From assembly GCF_037176765.1 (NCBI RefSeq), contig NC_090025.1, positions 14,127,545-14,191,544 of the forward strand: 64,000 nucleotides of DNA, in the 5' to 3' direction. Of the stretch, positions 1-9,116 are shown in pieces. The notes beneath the pieces were generated by a model. That model saw nothing but the letters and a program-made list of their open reading frames with translations, made no database searches and was not told the DNA's origin. Source of the stretch: Anolis sagrei. Its lineage: Eukaryota; Chordata; Lepidosauria; Squamata; Anolidae. A program made the translations under genes and the position numbers. Positions within the stretch are counted from its first letter, which is position 1, and each line of letters opens with the position of its first letter.

Positions 1-645
1 AGAGAAATTACACCATCTAGCCGGCATTGCACCACCTGACATCCGTCGGGAAGTAGCAGCCAATAGTGAAAAGACCAAGGCAGCGACATCTCCAGCTCAT
101 CCTTTGTTTGGGTATAAGCCAGCACGTCAACGACTTAAATCAAGAAATAGTTTACTTAGATCTAAAGAGACACTCGCTGGAACACATCAGCAAGCGAGAG
201 TCCAAAAGTGGCAGGCTCAAACCCAGCACCTCAACCCGTGAGTGATACCAGGTGAGAGACTCCCTCCTGGGCACACAGAAGACTGGGCGACTGGGGAGGC
301 GCTGAACAGACTGCGCTCTGGCACCACGAGATGCAGAGCCAATCTTAAGAAATGGAGCTACAAAGTGGAATCCAAGACATGCGAGTGTGGAGAAGAGCAA
401 ACCACAGACCACCTGCTTCAATGCAATCTCAGCCCTGCTACATGCACAATGGAGGACCTTCTTGCGGCAACACCAGAGGCACTCCAAGTGGCCAGATACT
501 GGTCAAAGGACATTTAATCAACTACCAAGTTTGCAAAATTTGTGTTTTTCTCTCTCTCTTTGTTTGTTTGTTTTGTTCTGTTAGAAATGTAATACAATGG
601 TATGGTTGCTGATGACATGATAAATAAATAAATAAATAAATAAAT
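1..645 (+). mobile_element. LINE 3' fragment (non-LTR retrotransposon C-terminus and tail)
   Basis: A frame at 242-517 encodes a peptide with LNRLRSG...CRANL, a Cys-Cys-His-Cys cluster (CECGEEQTTDHLLQC) and a hydrophobic end. This is typical of the C-terminal tail of non-LTR retrotransposon reverse transcriptases. The copy ends in a TAAA repeat at 621-645. Related fragments lie at 41270-41475 and, inverted, at 47893-48262. Clade not assigned. Confidence 0.65.
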
Positions 646-776
646 ACTCAATGCTATGGAATAATGGGAGTTGCCATTGCACGCATATCTTTGGACTTCT
701 CTGCAAGTCTGCCTCACGAAACAACAACTCCCAGGATTCCATAGCATTGTGAGGTAAAGGTGGTATCAAAAAGCAT
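646..776. mobile_element. Foldback MITE, family M (partial)
   Basis: The two halves are inverted copies, built on the arm that ends in 'ctcaatgctatgga'. This family recurs about 14 times in the window. A full unit is about 200 bp with long inverted ends containing 'gaattaatgcagtttgac'. Superfamily not assigned. Confidence 0.6.
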
Positions 777-903
777 CCCTTTTACAGTACAGATTCGCCC
801 TTAGAACATCATATTGAATCTGTTTAGCATCAAGACAGGCATATTTGCTCTGAATGCCCATTTGTCCCTATCCCATTGCTTTGCAAATGATAGAATACAC
901 ATA

Positions 904-1975
904 CAGGCAGTCCTTGAGATACAAACATCCAACTTACAAATGACTCAAACACGAATCAAGAAACATGACCTTGCAGACTAATTTAACCAGAGAAGTTAGC
1001 CATAGCAGAGCACTTGATGAACTAACCTGGACACAGCATATTATTTGAGGATACAGAAAAGCTTGACCACTCTAATAACCACCATGTCAGACTACACAAA
1101 GAAGCCATTGAAATCCACAATCATGCGGACGATTTCATCAGAAAGGAGGTAACCATGAAAATGAACAAAATCTGGCTACCAGTATTTAAACACTCTAAAA
1201 TCAGGACAGTAAATAAAAAACAACACTCAAAAAACAGGGGAATTCCAGACATGAAACAATCAGGGCCAGCTAACACATCCCATCAAAGGATTTTTCCCAG
1301 GCAGAAATTAGCCAGTCCTTGAAGCTGCAAGACTTTGCCGTGCTAATTAAGGTGATCAATTGCAACACTCACACATACCTCCAACAGACAAGAGTTCTTT
1401 CTCCCACCCTGGACCTTCCACAGATATATAAACCTGCCTTGCTTAGTTTCCAATATACCTCACAACCTCTGAGGATGCCTGGCATAGATGTGGGCAATAT
1501 GTCAGGAGAATATGCTTCTGGAAACATGGCCATACAGCTCAGAGAACTCATAGCAACCCAGTGATTCTGGCCATGAAAGTTTTCCACAACTCATTGTTTG
1601 TTGTCTCAAATGACAGGGATGAGACAATAGGAAGTGAGAGAAATCTACCCCTAGGAATGGAAATTCACACCTGAAAGCATTACCATGGGGAAAAGGGTCT
1701 CCGCTGAAGCTTCCTCACCAATCCTTGTTTCCACAACATGCCAATTTTTCAAAATCCAGTTCTCACAGGGACAGAAAGTAAGGTGAAATCTTCTGAGCAG
1801 GGACACAAACAGCAAAACAAACACCACTGGGGTGTTAACCCTTCCCTATGCTATCCAAAGCTTATATATATAGCTGGAGTTACACTTTAAAATGTACCTG
1901 TTCCGACTTACATTCAAAATCAGCTTTAGAACAAACCTACGGAACCTATCATATCCGTAACTTGGGGACTGCCTG
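904..1975. mobile_element. Tigger/pogo-like non-autonomous DNA transposon with internal PLE
   Basis: The left end starts CAGGCAGTCC after TA, and the right end is its reverse complement followed by TA. This fits a Tc1/mariner-type TA duplication. A PLE fragment occupies 985-1578. The rest (1579-1960) has no coding frame. An approximately 110-bp degenerate direct repeat flanks the element on both sides (783-896 and 1980-2087). Confidence 0.6.
985..1578 (+). mobile_element. Penelope-like element (PLE) 3' fragment
   Basis: The degraded coding end carries the PLE-type GIY-YIG tail (H-x-E/Q-AIEIH-like), then the 3' region shared with about 20 other pieces here. It ends in the common terminus related to 'ggccatgaaagcctt'. 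Identification rests on the better-preserved copy at 7049-7387. Confidence 0.65.
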
Positions 1976-2152
1976 TACAAATGTGCCCTTAGACATCAGA
2001 CTGCATCTATTTAGCATCAGGAAAAGGATCAGAGGTTGAAATATTAGTTCTGAATGCCCGTTACATTGCAAATGACAAAATGAATGCATTGCTTACTTTG
2101 TGAACTTTGTGCTGTTTGCAAAATTCACTTGTTCCACACCTGGCATTTATAG

Positions 2153-3162
2153 CAATGTTTCTCAACCTGGGGGTAAGGACCCCTGAAGGGGTCGTGAGGG
2201 GGTGTCAGAGAGGTCATCAAAGACCATAAGAAAACACAGTATTTTCCATTGGTCATGGGGGTTTTGTATGGGAAGTTTGGCCCAATTCTATTGTTGGTGG
2301 GGTTCAGAATGCTCTTTGATTGTAGGTGAACTATACATCCCAGCAACTACAACTCCCAAATGTCAATGTCCATTTCCCCCAAACTCCACCAGTGTTCACA
2401 TCTGGGCATATTGAGTATTCATTCCATGTTTGGTCCAGATCCACCATTGTTTGAGTCCACAGTGCTCTTTGGATATAGGTGAACTACAACTCCAAAACTC
2501 AAGGTGAATGCCCACCAAACCCTTCCATTATTTTCTGTTGGTCATGGGAGTTCTATGTGCCAAGATTGGTTCAATTCCATGGTTGGTGGAGTTCCGAATG
2601 CTCTTTGATTGTAGGTGAACTATAAATCCCAGCAACTACAACTCCCAAATGACAAAATCAATCCCCTTCAATCCCACCAGTATTCAAATTTGGGCATTTA
2701 TTTATTTTATTTATTTATTTGGTTTACTTTTACCCCGCCCTTCTCACCCCGAAGGGGACTCAGGGCGGATTACACATCCAAGACACAATTCGATGCCCGT
2801 AACATACCACAGCAATAAAACAAATAACACCATTTAACAATCAACAGCAATACATTACATCTATACCCGTTAAAACCAATAAAACCAATAAAAAATTCAT
2901 ACAAACCGATACAAACCAATTACTCCTTATTGCCGGTCAATGTTCGCTATCTCATAGTTCAGAGTTTCCTTCCACATTTATCAGGTATTTGTGCCAAATT
3001 TGGTCCAGTGAATACAAATACATCCTGCATATTTACATTACAATTCGCAACAGTAGCAAAATTACAGTTATTAAGTAGCAACAAAATGTTATGGTTGGGT
3101 GTCACCACAACATGAGAAACTGTATCAAGGGGTCTTGGCATCAGGAAGATTGAGAAACACTG
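2153..3162. mobile_element. hAT MITE, family A, with inserted LINE/SINE tail
   Basis: The ends are CA(G/A)TGTTTCTCAACCT and its reverse complement, typical of hAT elements. The body is built from related 'gattgtaggtgaacta' modules. A separate insert interrupts it at 2697-2982. Other copies: 19649-20759, 51062-52737 and a fragment at 50083-50167. Confidence 0.75.
2697..2982 (-). mobile_element. LINE/SINE 3' tail inserted in hAT MITE
   Basis: The start is a TTTA-rich tail. It is followed by the 'gaaggggactcagggcgg' stretch found at several LINE/SINE 3' ends in this window (22308, 28072, 53052). The uninterrupted hAT sequence can be read from the 52.5-kb copy. Confidence 0.6.
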
Positions 3163-4139
3163 ATGTAGATGCACCCTTATTCCTTTACATATGTGTTTAG
3201 ATGGCAGCTTCAGTTACGATGGCTGGGTGGAAGCAGAAAATGAGCAGCAAATAAGAAACTGAATATTATTGTGCATCCTTATTTGTAGGCAGACTAGCCA
3301 AATTGAATTTTTTACATGCCATTTTATTTATTTTTGCAAATATGGGGGCATATGGCTCTATAGTTTTAGACCATAATCTCCATCCTCTTATTGCGATTCG
3401 CCGGGCTGGCTAAACCAAATGGGACTCACAGTTCAACAACATCTGGAAAAACACCACGTTCCTCATTCCTGGTTTGCTGGGTACAGAAGAGGCTCGTACC
3501 AGCTTTGTCACAGCTTCTGTCAGGAAATCCCTGCTTTAGATCTCACAGCTACAAACAGCTTAGGTCGCAGCTAGATGCCACAGACCCTATAAGAACAGGG
3601 CGGGGATTGGGGGTGAGATTCCTATTTATAGCCTGGACGTGCGGAAAAGAGAAGATTAATCCTTTTTCTTGCATACACTTCCCCTTGCAATCTCTGGGTC
3701 ATTTCTCCCAACTCAGCCAGGAAATTGGGAGAAAGCTAGAGATTGTTGATACGAGGGATGATGGTAGTGGGAGCCCCAAGAGTTAAGGTTGTTCCCACAT
3801 GATTGCTCACCTTGCTTTGTTGAGCAACCCAGTTGTGACTCATGTGCCTGGTGTCATGAGAACTTGCTTAGCCAAGGCATACGTGTCTCAGCTGTGAACC
3901 CATCCACAGAACAGATGCAGTAACAAGCCTACACAACAAGGTTGATGCAAGGATCATTGAAACTGTGTACGCAAGGCATCTTGGAACACTTTAAAGCATT
4001 GAGAAAGTAGATCTAAGTCTATAAAAGCCTACATTACAATTTTCATTCTCTCTCTCTGATGTTCCAGGCTAGCACGGCCATGTCTTTGAACTCAACTGCA
4101 TTGTGAGTGCAAAATGTTATTCGTTTCTCTGTGTATATG
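3163..4139. other. Stretch without identified gene; 3163-3340 duplicated at 20760-20935
   Basis: No convincing coding frame or known repeat. The first 175 bp match the sequence right of the hAT copy at 20 kb. A 131-codon frame at 3391-3786 has no recognisable domain. There is a TATAAAAG at about 4019 without other promoter support. Confidence 0.5.
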
Positions 4140-4370
4140 TGTCTTCAATTCCCCTGGTAATTTATGGTGACCCCATGGATATCCTTAGGAAAGGAATTCA
4201 CGGAGGTGATTCTGACAGTTCCTTCCTCTGAAATAGAGATTACAACACCTGATAGTAAATTGTGGCCTCCCATCCAAGTACTAACCAGGGCCCACCCTGC
4301 TTAGCACCCAAGATCAGACAGGATTTCATGCATTTAGGGTAATCAGGTGCATGCAATATTGCATATCGTT
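4140..4370 (-). mobile_element. 5S rRNA-derived SINE
   Basis: On the minus strand the head reads like 5S rRNA: 'gctaagcagggt', 'tggttagtacttggatggga' (the internal promoter C-box region). It is followed by the MIR-like body and a 'ggggtcaccataaat' tail. It is one of about six such heads here. Confidence 0.7.
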
Positions 4371-4627
4371 GTATTAATATGAGCATTTACTGAATAAAGG
4401 AATGGGGTAGAACGTTGTTGTTTGTGGTATAATTAACTAAAACATTTATATCCCACTGGTATGCTATATAATTTAAAGCAATTCCAAATATTAGAGCCAC
4501 AACTCAGTTAAACTCAGTTAACAGAGACTCTGGAAAAGCAACCCTTCCTTACATGCTCCCCCAGTTCTCCTTTTCTTGTTCTTTGTTTAGCTGGAATCTT
4601 TTTAGCAGCATCAGCACTGAGACTATT

Positions 4628-4882
4628 TTGTGTGTGTGTGTCAGGAGTGACTTGAGAAACTGCAAGTCGCTTCTGGTGTGAGAGAATTGGCCGTCTACAA
4701 GGACATTGCCCAGGGGATGCCCGGATGTTTTGATGTTTTACCATCCTTGTGGGAGGCTTCCCTCATGTCCCCACATGGGGAGCTGGAGCTGACAGAGGGA
4801 GCTCAACCCACTCTCCCTGGATTCAAACCACTGACCTGTCGGTCATCAGTCCTGCCAGTCCATTGCGCCGCTGAGACAATGA
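4628..4882 (-). mobile_element. tRNA-derived SINE (ACASINE2-like)
   Basis: Reverse complement of a tRNA-headed SINE. The head has GCGCAATGG...; the body has 'gacatgag', 'ctgggcaa', 'ccaattctctcacaccaga', and the end is 'gtcactcctgaca'. The same family is at 17834, 24173, 29443, 36999, 40952 and 47516. Confidence 0.75.
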
Positions 4883-4884
4883 TG

Positions 4885-5130
4885 AAGGAAGACTGTAGAA
4901 ACATAGGTCCCATTTATACTGCCATATAAAGGCAGTTCCAGAATTCAATTTAATTCACAGAATCAAAGAATAATAGAGTTGGAAGAAACCACATAGGCCA
5001 TCTAGTCGAACCCCCTGCCATGCAGGAAAAGCACAATAAAGTACCCCTGACTGGATATAATGCAGTTCAGTGCAGTTAAACTGCATTCAGAAGCTGCATT
5101 ATATGGCAGTGTAGATGAGGCCATAGACTT
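4885..5130. mobile_element. MITE family M2 fragment split by a CR1 tail
   Basis: The two halves with 'tatactgccatataa' and 'ttatatggcagtgtaga' are inverted relatives. Between them, about 4950-5055 is a short minus-strand CR1 3' end ('agagttggaag', 'ggccatctagtc'). Other M2 copies lie at 27625, 49010 and 53694. Confidence 0.5.
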
Positions 5131-5134
5131 TCAG

Positions 5135-5536
5135 TGTCAGGTTGCAGCAGAATGTCTGTATTGAACAATATAATAAAACTCCACATAGGAAAGAAGAGGG
5201 TTCCACTCTGGCCGAATGTAACTGCCTACAACAGGAGAGGTAAACAGTATCTGCAACCTGAGAGGGCTGGTGACTTAGTGATTTCTCACTTATAGGTTCA
5301 CCATAAGTCAATGCCAATCTGACAGCAGATTAACAACAACAACAAAGCTGCCTCCTAGAGCCATCGAAGCCTGAATTCTTCCAAGAAGCCAATGGTGACT
5401 GAATGGAGACTTTTCCAATAATGTCCCCATTTTTAATTAAACAAACAAACAAACAAGGAGAAACATATTCCATGAAGCAAGGTTATCCTAGCAAACAAAG
5501 TACACTATCATTATGCATCTTGGTTTTGACCCATAA
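5135..5536. other. Unassigned stretch with a SINE-like tail
   Basis: Bases 5275-5340 resemble the end of the MIR/CORE-like SINE ('caccataagtc', then a CAA repeat). Nothing else is recognised. Confidence 0.4.
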
Positions 5537-5802
5537 CAGGCCCATAGCCAGGATGTTGTTTCGGGGGGGGGGGGGGGCTGAGTCTGAGTGAAAGAGGGTC
5601 TGCCCTAGCAAACCTTTTGTATCGTTACCCCAATACCCCCATGCATTTGGGATATATTGAGCATGGTGATGAGACCATGATATGAATAAACATAACAGTT
5701 TAAATAATGCAGCAGTAAGGCGTTCTTGCGGACCACCATGAAAATTTCGGGAAGGGGGGCTGAAGCCCCCCAAGCCCCCCCCCCCCCCCAGCTACATGCC
5801 TG
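5537..5802. mobile_element. hAT MITE, family B
   Basis: The ends CAGGCCCATAGCCAG and CTGGC/AGCTACATGCCTG are inverted and flanked by a perfect 8-bp duplication ACCCATAA (5529-5536 and 5803-5810). The interior has long G and C runs. A second copy is at 37301-37755. Confidence 0.85.
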
Positions 5803-6033
5803 ACCCATAAAGCACCCAGGTTGGGTGCTTTATGGGAAATAGAGATTACTTACAGTCACTAATGGTTTCCGTTTTTTGCTTTTTGGCACCAGGATGTCGC
5901 TCCAAGGCAGGGTGGAAGCTGACTGCTGCAACATCTTGCATTGCCTAGGCTGATGAAGTGGTTCTTCACCCTGTAAACTTTCCCACAGCCAACGTAAACA
6001 AGTAATGGATTGCACCAAGGACTTTCTATAGAG

Positions 6034-6137
6034 CAGGAGTCCTCAAACTAAGGCCCGGGGGCCGGATACGGCCCTCCAAGGTCCTTTACCCAGCCCTTGC
6101 TCAGTGTCAACCTAAGTATGAAATGACTTGAAACTCC

Positions 6138-6172
<35 letters not shown>

Positions 6173-6412
6173 CCTATCTCATCAGCCAAAAGCAGGCCCA
6201 CACTTCCCATTGAAATACTAATAAGTTTATATTTGTTAAAATTATTCTTTGCTTTAATTATTGTATTGTTTTAAAGTGTTTTTTGCACTACAAATAAGAT
6301 ATGTGCAGTGTGCATAGGAATTCATTCGTGTTTTTTTCAAATTATAATCTGGCCCTCCAACAGTTTGAGGGACTGTGACCTGGCCCTCTGTTTAAAAAGT
6401 TTGAGGATCCTG
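6034..6412. mobile_element. hAT element, OC1-like
   Basis: The ends are CAGGAGTCCTCAAACT and its inverted partner, with a near-perfect 8-bp duplication (CTATAGAG / CTGTAGAG). The interior has 'ggccctccaacagtttgag', a CAA microsatellite (about 6140-6170) and an AT-rich centre. From memory it resembles OC1, a family reported as horizontally transferred among tetrapods. A second copy enters at 63941. Confidence 0.75.
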
Positions 6413-6775
6413 CTGTAGAGCATCCATGTGCTCTGAATTATGGCTCTTTCCATGAGTGTTCCTCAAAAAGACGTCTAGAAGATAGGGGACAAACTTCTCT
6501 CTTTCGAACCTGGCCCACTGCTATCTAATTTCCTTGGCTACCAATGTCTGTGTTTGTTTGATAGATGCATGCTCCATTCAGTCAAAGTATGCCAACATTC
6601 AACTAGTTTGGTCAGTATCAGAAAAATCACTTCCTTGGACTACAACTTCCAGTTTGAGCATCTTGATGTAGGTGGAAGCCTGGGAGCTGTAGTCCAAAAA
6701 GTGTTTTTCCAAGCTCTGGGTAGTATTTTAGTAAACAGAGCATGTTTACTCCCTCAGTCATCTCTGTAACATGTT
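6413..6775. other. Mostly unassigned; short foldback near 6620-6725
   Basis: The arms 'ggactacaacttcc' and 'ggagctgtagtcc' are inverted relatives, so this may be a small MITE. No gene signal seen. Confidence 0.35.
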
Positions 6776-7609
6776 GTCGAAGGCTTTCATGGCCGGAATC
6801 GCTAGGTTTCTGGGCTATATGGCCATGTTCCCAGAGCATTCTCTCCTGATGTTTCACCCACATCTATGGCAGCCATCCTTAGAGGTTGTGAGGTTTGTTG
6901 GAAACTAGGCAAGTGGGGTTTATATATCTGTGAAATATCCAGGGTGGGGAAAATAACTCTTGTCTGCTTGAGGCAAGTGTGAATGTTGCAATTTGCCACC
7001 TTGATTGGCATTTCATGTCCTGCAGTTTCAAGGCCTGGCTGGTTGCTGCTAGGGGAATCCTTTGTTGGGAGGTGTTAGCTGGCCCTTATTGTTTCCTGTC
7101 TGGAATTCCCCTGTTGTTCTATTTACTGTCCTATCCAGATTTTGTTTGTTTTCATGGTTTCTCTCCTTTCTGTTGAAATTGTCTACATGCTTGTGGATTT
7201 CAATGGCTTCTCCATGTAGTCTGACATGATAGTTGTTAGAGTGGTCCAGCATTTCTGTGTTCTTGAACAATATGCGGTGCCCAGGTTGGTTCATCAGGTG
7301 TTCTGCTATAGGTGACTTCTCTGACTGAATTAGTCTGCAGTGTCTGTTACTTGATTCTTGTTTGGGCCAGCTAACACCTCCCAACAAAGATTCCCCCAGG
7401 CAGTAACCAGCCAGGCCTTGAAACTATAGGCCATTAAATGCTAATCAAGGTGGTCACTTGCAACATTCACACTTGCCTCAAGCAGACAAAATATCTTTCC
7501 CCCACCTGGGACATTCCACAGATATATAAACCTCACTCACTTAGTTTACAACAGACCCCTCAACCTCTGAGGATGCCTGTCATAGATGTAGGCAAAACGT
7601 CAGGAGAGA
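6776..7609. mobile_element. PLE inverted pair with GIY-YIG coding remnant
   Basis: A minus-strand piece (6776-7364) abuts a plus-strand piece (7365-7609). On the minus strand 7049-7387 encodes SPIAEHLMNQPGHRI..., HSNNYHVRLHGEAIEIHKH, NFNRKE. This is the end of the GIY-YIG endonuclease region that follows reverse transcriptase in Penelope-like elements, and it identifies the family for the whole window. Confidence 0.75.
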
Positions 7610-7834
7610 ATATATTGTTGAAGGCTTTCATGGCTGGAATCACTGGGCTGTTGTAGGTTTTTCGGGCTATATGGCCATGTTCTAGAAGCATTCTTTTCTG
7701 ACATTTCACCTGCATCTATGGCAAGCATCCTCAGAGGTTGTGAGGATAATTGCCACAGATGCAGGCAAACATCAGGAGAGAATGCTTCTAGAACATGGCC
7801 ATATAGCCCAAAAAACCTACAACAACCCAGTCAT
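7610..7834. mobile_element. PLE inverted pair, short
   Basis: Minus piece 7610-7743 joined to plus piece 7744-7834. Both carry the shared terminus and the hammerhead-like motif or part of it. Confidence 0.65.
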
Positions 7835-8025
7835 AGAATCATAGAATCAAAGAGTTGGAAGAGACCTCATGGGCCATCCAGTCCAACCCCCTGCCAAGAA
7901 GCAGGAATACTGCATTCAAATCACCCCTGGCAGATGGCCATCCGGCCTTTGTTTAAAAGCTTCCAAAGAAGGAGCCTCCACCACACTCTGGGGCAGAGAG
8001 TTCCACTGCTGAACGGCTCTCACAG
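7831..8025 (-). mobile_element. CR1 LINE 3' end inserted in PLE
   Basis: It starts with the CR1 terminal octamer repeat (reverse of ATTCTATG), then 'agagttggaagagacctc' and the C-terminal RT frame (QQWNSLP, LEAFK, DGHL) on the minus strand. PLE sequence resumes at 8023-8085. Confidence 0.8.
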
Positions 8026-8085
8026 TCAGGAGAGAATGTTTCTGGAACATGTCCATACAGCCTGGAAACCTCACAGAAACATTTC
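8023..8085 (+). mobile_element. PLE terminal scrap
   Basis: 'gtcaggagagaatg' and the following terminus resume after the CR1 insertion. Confidence 0.5.
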
Positions 8086-8239
8086 TGTCATGTCTCAGAG
8101 ATTGTAGGAAGAAAAGCTGAAACATTCCTCATTTCAAAAGTTTAGAACGTAAATACATGCCCTTAGAAAAGCACCCAAAGGTGACTATTTAGGCAACAAG
8201 AGGGAACAAAAGCACATACTTAACACAGAGAACAACCCT

Positions 8240-9116
8240 GAGATATATTAGCAGCAATACAATTTATTATCAGGCTTTAAAAAAATAGAAAAAAAGCTCC
8301 ACAGGTATTTGCTGTGAAGTCTCGCCTTGTGTTGTGGGAGACGGGTACGGTTCATTCACTCCTTTGATCTGAGATAGCATCTTGTAACCCACCCACTCCA
8401 TAGCAAAACCGTTTGCTTTTTTAAGATTACTTTAAAACTCCTCAGCAATGAGGTAATTCTCCAGTTAATTAAAATTCCTCTGTCTGTCTGTCAAGATCTT
8501 CCTCCCCTCAGGTGTTTCGAAGAGCAGATAAATAATCGCATCTGGCAAATTACAGTGTACATGGCACCCCGTATTTGAACATATGGCCACCTTTACTCCC
8601 TAAATGGGAGTTATAATCCTGGTTTTTAAGCAGTAACCTCCCATCCCTCTTTCCCAAATCACTTACAATAGAAAAAGAAACCCTCTTGCATAGAGACATA
8701 CCCATTCCAACAGGGGACTGAAATGGATTTGGGATATTCAAGCCCTTGTTTGCCCTCCAAATACCAGATTTCCAAACAAGGCAATTTTGTTTTCATTTCT
8801 AGGAACAAAATGAATGAATTTGTCCAAAACCATCCTGGAAATGGAAGAGGATTGCTTGGTTCACATCTATGGGACATCGACACTCCCAAATCAACAAAAC
8901 TTAACAGTAGATGCCTTGACAGGCCCCCGTGAGCCAGGCACTCCTTATGACAGAAGTATCTAAAATTGTAAGTGTCTCCCCCAAATACTATACCCAACTG
9001 GAATAAATAAAGGAAAGGGGAAATAAAGTGCTTTTTCTTCTAGATCCTACACAGTGCACGTGGGCCACAAAAGGTCTCACGTTTTGATTCTCCGTCCGGC
9101 AAAGATCCCAGCGGTT
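8240..9116 (-). other. SOWAHB: Probable SOWAHB 3' UTR
   Basis: Repeat-free sequence directly downstream of the stop codon on the minus strand. It ends near AATAAA at 8268-8263. The length of about 850 nt is inferred from that signal only. Confidence 0.5.
8263..8268 (-). terminator. SOWAHB: Candidate poly(A) signal of SOWAHB
   Basis: AATAAA on the minus strand about 850 nt past the stop. The sequence between is free of recognised repeats. Confidence 0.45.

Noticed and set aside
3391-3786. 131-codon frame
   Set aside because: No recognisable domain or repeat match, and no supporting promoter or splice pattern.
4019-4026. TATAAAAG as a promoter
   Set aside because: No coding region, CpG island or other promoter signs downstream.
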